Shown piece after piece: positions 50,580 to 52,718 of a stretch of 52,718 nucleotides of DNA. A program made the translations under genes and the position numbers. Numbering within the stretch: the first letter of the stretch is position 1; each line of letters begins with the position of its first letter. Source of the stretch: an uncultured Saprospiraceae bacterium (GTDB lineage Bacteria; Bacteroidota; Bacteroidia; Chitinophagales; Saprospiraceae); the NCBI GenBank assembly GCA_937951615.1, contig CALFBH010000037.1:1-52718 (forward strand), read 5' to 3'. The notes beneath the pieces were generated by a model. It worked only from the letters and a program-made list of their open reading frames with translations. It was not told the origin of the DNA and made no database searches.

Positions 50580-51324
50580 GCTCTTCAAAAGTTTCCAGCT
50601 CCAAAGTATCTCCATCAAAAACAGCATAAGTATTGAAATTCATCCATTCACCGAGATTGATGTAACGGCTTTTACCATTTTCGAGAGTAAGATCTAAGGG
50701 CAGGTGTCGATGTCCAAAAATGAAAAAGTCGTAATGCTGGGTTTCCAGTTTTCTATTGGCATATTGATACAACCACTCTTTTTCTTTGCTGATAAATTTT
50801 TCTGGTTCTTTTTCGTTTTGCGAACGGCTTTTTCCCGACCAAAAGTTGGCCAGCCGAATGGCGAAATTTGGATGCAGACGGGCAAATAGCCATTGACACA
50901 AACGATTGGAAAATACTTTTTTTATAAATTTATACCCATGATCGCCTGGTCCTAAGCCATCTCCATGTGCAATGAAAAATTGCTTGCCTTTTAGTTCGAT
51001 TTGGATGGCTTGGCGGTAAGTCGGGATGTCCAGTTCGTCTTCAAAATACTGGAACATCCACATATCGTGATTGCCTGTAAAGAAGTAAATCGGAATGCCT
51101 GCATCGCGCAGTTCTGCCAGTTTGCCCAATAATCGGACATAACCTTTTGGGACAACAGTCGCATATTCAAACCAAAAATCAAAGACATCGCCGACGAGAT
51201 AAATGGCTTCTGCATCAACTCGAATATATTCGAGCCAGCGCACGATACGTCGCTCGCGTTCGAGGCTTTTGGCTGCATTGGGTACACCCAAATGAAAATC
51301 CGATGCGAAGTAGATTTTACCCAT
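50563..51324 (-). CDS. lpxH: UDP-2,3-diacylglucosamine diphosphatase (LpxH)
   Basis: A 253-residue metallophosphoesterase that removes UMP from UDP-2,3-diacylglucosamine in lipid A synthesis. Metal-binding motifs are SDFHLG (Asp9, His11), VGDVFDFW (Asp46), TGNHDMW (Asn85, His86), IAHGDGLGPGDHGYK (His120) and FGHRHLP near residue 205. PGDHGYKFIKKVFSNRLCQW and FARLHPNFAIRLANFWS are family segments of the substrate pocket. The start codon overlaps the end of the acyl-CoA dehydrogenase gene by 8 nt. LpxH points to a Gram-negative outer membrane with lipid A. Confidence 0.93.
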   Translation of the reverse strand: MGKIYFASDFHLGVPNAAKSLERERRIVRWLEYIRVDAEAIYLVGDVFDFWFEYATVVPKGYVRLLGKLAELRDAGIPIYFFTGNHDMWMFQYFEDELDIPTYRQAIQIELKGKQFFIAHGDGLGPGDHGYKFIKKVFSNRLCQWLFARLHPNFAIRLANFWSGKSRSQNEKEPEKFISKEKEWLYQYANRKLETQHYDFFIFGHRHLPLDLTLENGKSRYINLGEWMNFNTYAVFDGDTLELETFEEQSLKH

Positions 51325-52501
51325 GCGCCAAAGTAGGCGTGACAGGCACGTATAATTCTCCCTTTTTCAAAATTTGTCGGGAAATCACCATACGTTGTAT
51401 CTCTGAAGTACCTTCGTAAATTTGTGTAATTTTAGCATCGCGCATCAGGCGTTCTACATGGTATTCTTTTACAAAACCATAACCACCATGCACCTGCACG
51501 GCTTCCACACTATGCTTCATCGCCACTTCAGAAGCAAAGACTTTTGCCATAGAACCCGCTGAAGTATAATCCATGCCCTGGTCTTTCATCCATGCCGCAC
51601 GATAGACGAGCAAACGAGCTGCTTCTATATCAGTAGCCATGTCGGCCAGTTTGAAAGCAATTGCCTGATGTTGTGAAATAGGTTTACCAAATGCTTTGCG
51701 TTCCTGCGAATAAGCGACTGCCAGTTCGTAAGCCCCAGATGCAATACCCAAAGCCTGCGCTGCAATACCAATACGTCCGCCACCCAGCGTTTTCATGGCG
51801 AATTTGAACCCAAAACCATCCTCACCAATCCGATTTTCTTTTGGCACTTTTACATCAGAATACATGATCGTGTGTGTATCAGAAGAGCGAATACCAAGTT
51901 TGTCTTCTTTCGCGCCAATCGCTACACCGTCCCAGTCTGTTTCTACAATAAAAGCATTGATGCCTCGATGTCCTTTTTCTCTATCTGTCTGCGCAATAAC
52001 AAGATGCACCTTAGATGTACCACCGCTCGTGATCCAGTTTTTTGTTCCATTGAGCAGGTAATGGTCACCCATATCTACTGCTGTCGTCTGCTGACTTGTT
52101 GCATCGCTACCTGCTTCTGGTTCTGAGAGACAAAATGCACCAATCCATTCTCCAGTTGCTATTTTTGTCAGGTATTTTTCCTTTTGCGCTTCTGTACCAA
52201 AAGTCTCCAAACCCCAGCAAACCAGTGAATTGTTTACAGAAACAATCACTGAGCAAGAATTATCCACTTTTGACAATTCTTCCATCGCCAGTACATAGGA
52301 TACGGTATCCATTCCACCTCCGCCATAACGCGGATCCACCATCATACCCAGAAAACCAAGTTCGCCCATTTGACGCACTTCTTCTTTCGGATAAGTCATC
52401 GTTTTATCGCGCTCTATGACGCCAGGCTTCAATACATTTTGTGCAAAATCTCTAGCAGCTTCTTTCACTGCAAGTTGTTCTTCGTTTAGTTCAAATGTCA
52501 T
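51317..52501 (-). CDS. Acyl-CoA dehydrogenase
   Basis: A 394-residue FAD enzyme that oxidises acyl-CoA in fatty-acid or branched-chain amino-acid degradation. Family signatures are GAFCLSEPEAGSD, NGTKNWITSG, RIGIAAQALGIA, GGYGFVKEYHVERLMRDAKI and QIYEGTSEIQR. The catalytic base is probably Glu363 in YEGT. After the usual end near ISRQILK there are 14 extra residues (KGELYVPVTPTLAH, G) that run into the start of lpxH, an 8-nt overlap. The extension may be a local frame extension rather than part of the fold. The gene shares a transcript with lpxH but not a pathway. It is preceded by a heptamer array. Confidence 0.93.
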   Translation of the reverse strand: MTFELNEEQLAVKEAARDFAQNVLKPGVIERDKTMTYPKEEVRQMGELGFLGMMVDPRYGGGGMDTVSYVLAMEELSKVDNSCSVIVSVNNSLVCWGLETFGTEAQKEKYLTKIATGEWIGAFCLSEPEAGSDATSQQTTAVDMGDHYLLNGTKNWITSGGTSKVHLVIAQTDREKGHRGINAFIVETDWDGVAIGAKEDKLGIRSSDTHTIMYSDVKVPKENRIGEDGFGFKFAMKTLGGGRIGIAAQALGIASGAYELAVAYSQERKAFGKPISQHQAIAFKLADMATDIEAARLLVYRAAWMKDQGMDYTSAGSMAKVFASEVAMKHSVEAVQVHGGYGFVKEYHVERLMRDAKITQIYEGTSEIQRMVISRQILKKGELYVPVTPTLAHG

Positions 52502-52534
52502 ATTGTAAATTTTTCTGCCATTTAGAATTGACTA

Positions 52535-52542
52535 CAAAATTA
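52535..52542 (-). promoter_or_regulatory. Candidate -7 element of the acyl-CoA dehydrogenase gene
   Basis: The minus strand reads TAATTTTG, matching TAnnTTTG, 34 nt upstream of the start codon. The -33 side is not clear at the expected spacing. The heptamer array begins about 70 nt further upstream. Confidence 0.4.
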
Positions 52543-52613
52543 CATAAAATAGATTACAATGCATGCATTGCTTTTTATTTAAACACCAGTATCTGCTAAA
52601 AAATTTCAAAACT

Positions 52614-52718
52614 GGTCGATGGTCGATGGTCGATGGTCGATGGTCGATGGTCGATGGTCGATGGTCGATGGTCGATGGTCGATGGTCGATGGTCGATGGT
52701 CGATGGTCGATGGTCGAT
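52614..52718. repeat. Perfect 15-copy heptamer array at the window edge
   Basis: Fifteen exact copies of GGTCGAT (105 bp) run to the last base, so the true length is unknown. The same word, interspersed with variants, occurs at 4886-4921 and inverted at about 5004-5035. Seen from the dehydrogenase gene the repeat reads ATCGACC, the before-start orientation. Confidence 0.95.

Noticed and set aside
52614-52718. CRISPR array
   Set aside because: The 7-bp units are contiguous with no spacers. No cas genes are in the window.
1-52718. tRNA, rRNA or riboswitch genes
   Set aside because: Spacers were read on both strands for cloverleaf patterns and known leader motifs; the foldbacks found lack tRNA arm patterns. 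A covariance-model search would settle it.

Overview
The window looks like a chromosomal segment of a Bacteroidota bacterium, most likely of the Saprospiria/Lewinella-Haliscomenobacter type. The reasons are: type IX secretion (T9SS) type A and type B C-terminal sorting domains, Bacteroidota-style promoters (TTG, about 19-20 nt, TAnnTTTG), families largely confined to the phylum (DUF6702, DUF3822), long HYR-repeat surface proteins, lipoproteins with short lipoboxes, and the DUF3822-rsmD pair. Placement below phylum is inference. No rRNA, tRNA, CRISPR array, prophage or complete composite transposon was seen.

Layout. 0.2-4.9 kb: a secreted M1 metallopeptidase, a REP-associated tyrosine transposase (RAYT) in a nest of its palindromes, a HupE/UreJ-type membrane protein and a DUF6702 protein. 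5-7.3 kb: a HAD phosphatase, a small membrane protein, then a 1-kb gene-free stretch with repeat elements and a 79-codon remnant of another M1 peptidase gene. 7.3-14.1 kb: tandem thioredoxin-domain proteins, a lipoprotein, GNAT, DUF805 (plus a truncated second copy), rlmN and a TIGR01777 epimerase. 14.3-18.6 kb: two T9SS cargo proteins, one a secreted GH13 amylase. 18.7-24.4 kb: an all-plus run with nudK, a UPF0303/heme-degrading-like protein, MscS, CorA, a beta-propeller lipoprotein and a DsbD-like thioredoxin lipoprotein. 24.7-30.2 kb: yidC, DUF3822, rsmD, nadA. 30.5-41.4 kb: surface proteins, dominated by a 2375-residue HYR protein with a nine-unit 237-bp tandem array, a MarR regulator and a type B T9SS protein. 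41.4-46 kb: a TSUP transporter and a MbnH-like diheme peroxidase followed by two MbnP-like lipoproteins. 46-50.5 kb: an HlyD-type adaptor, an Rpn-family nuclease and a MacB-type permease in one tight run, then an RDD protein. 50.5-52.7 kb: lpxH and an acyl-CoA dehydrogenase, ending in 15 perfect copies of a 7-bp repeat.

The most unusual global signal is between the genes. Many intergenic spaces carry word-like short repeats from a small reused vocabulary. Their orientation follows the neighbouring gene: a G-over-C form after stop codons and its reverse complement before start codons. In several places the two tracts and a central hairpin make one long foldback. On top of this sit several foldback element families: RAYT/REP palindromes, two 161-bp elements with a shared core but different arms, and a 126-131-bp pair. 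The other system worth attention is the MbnH/MbnP-like locus, where one of the two MbnP paralogues contains no tryptophan at all.
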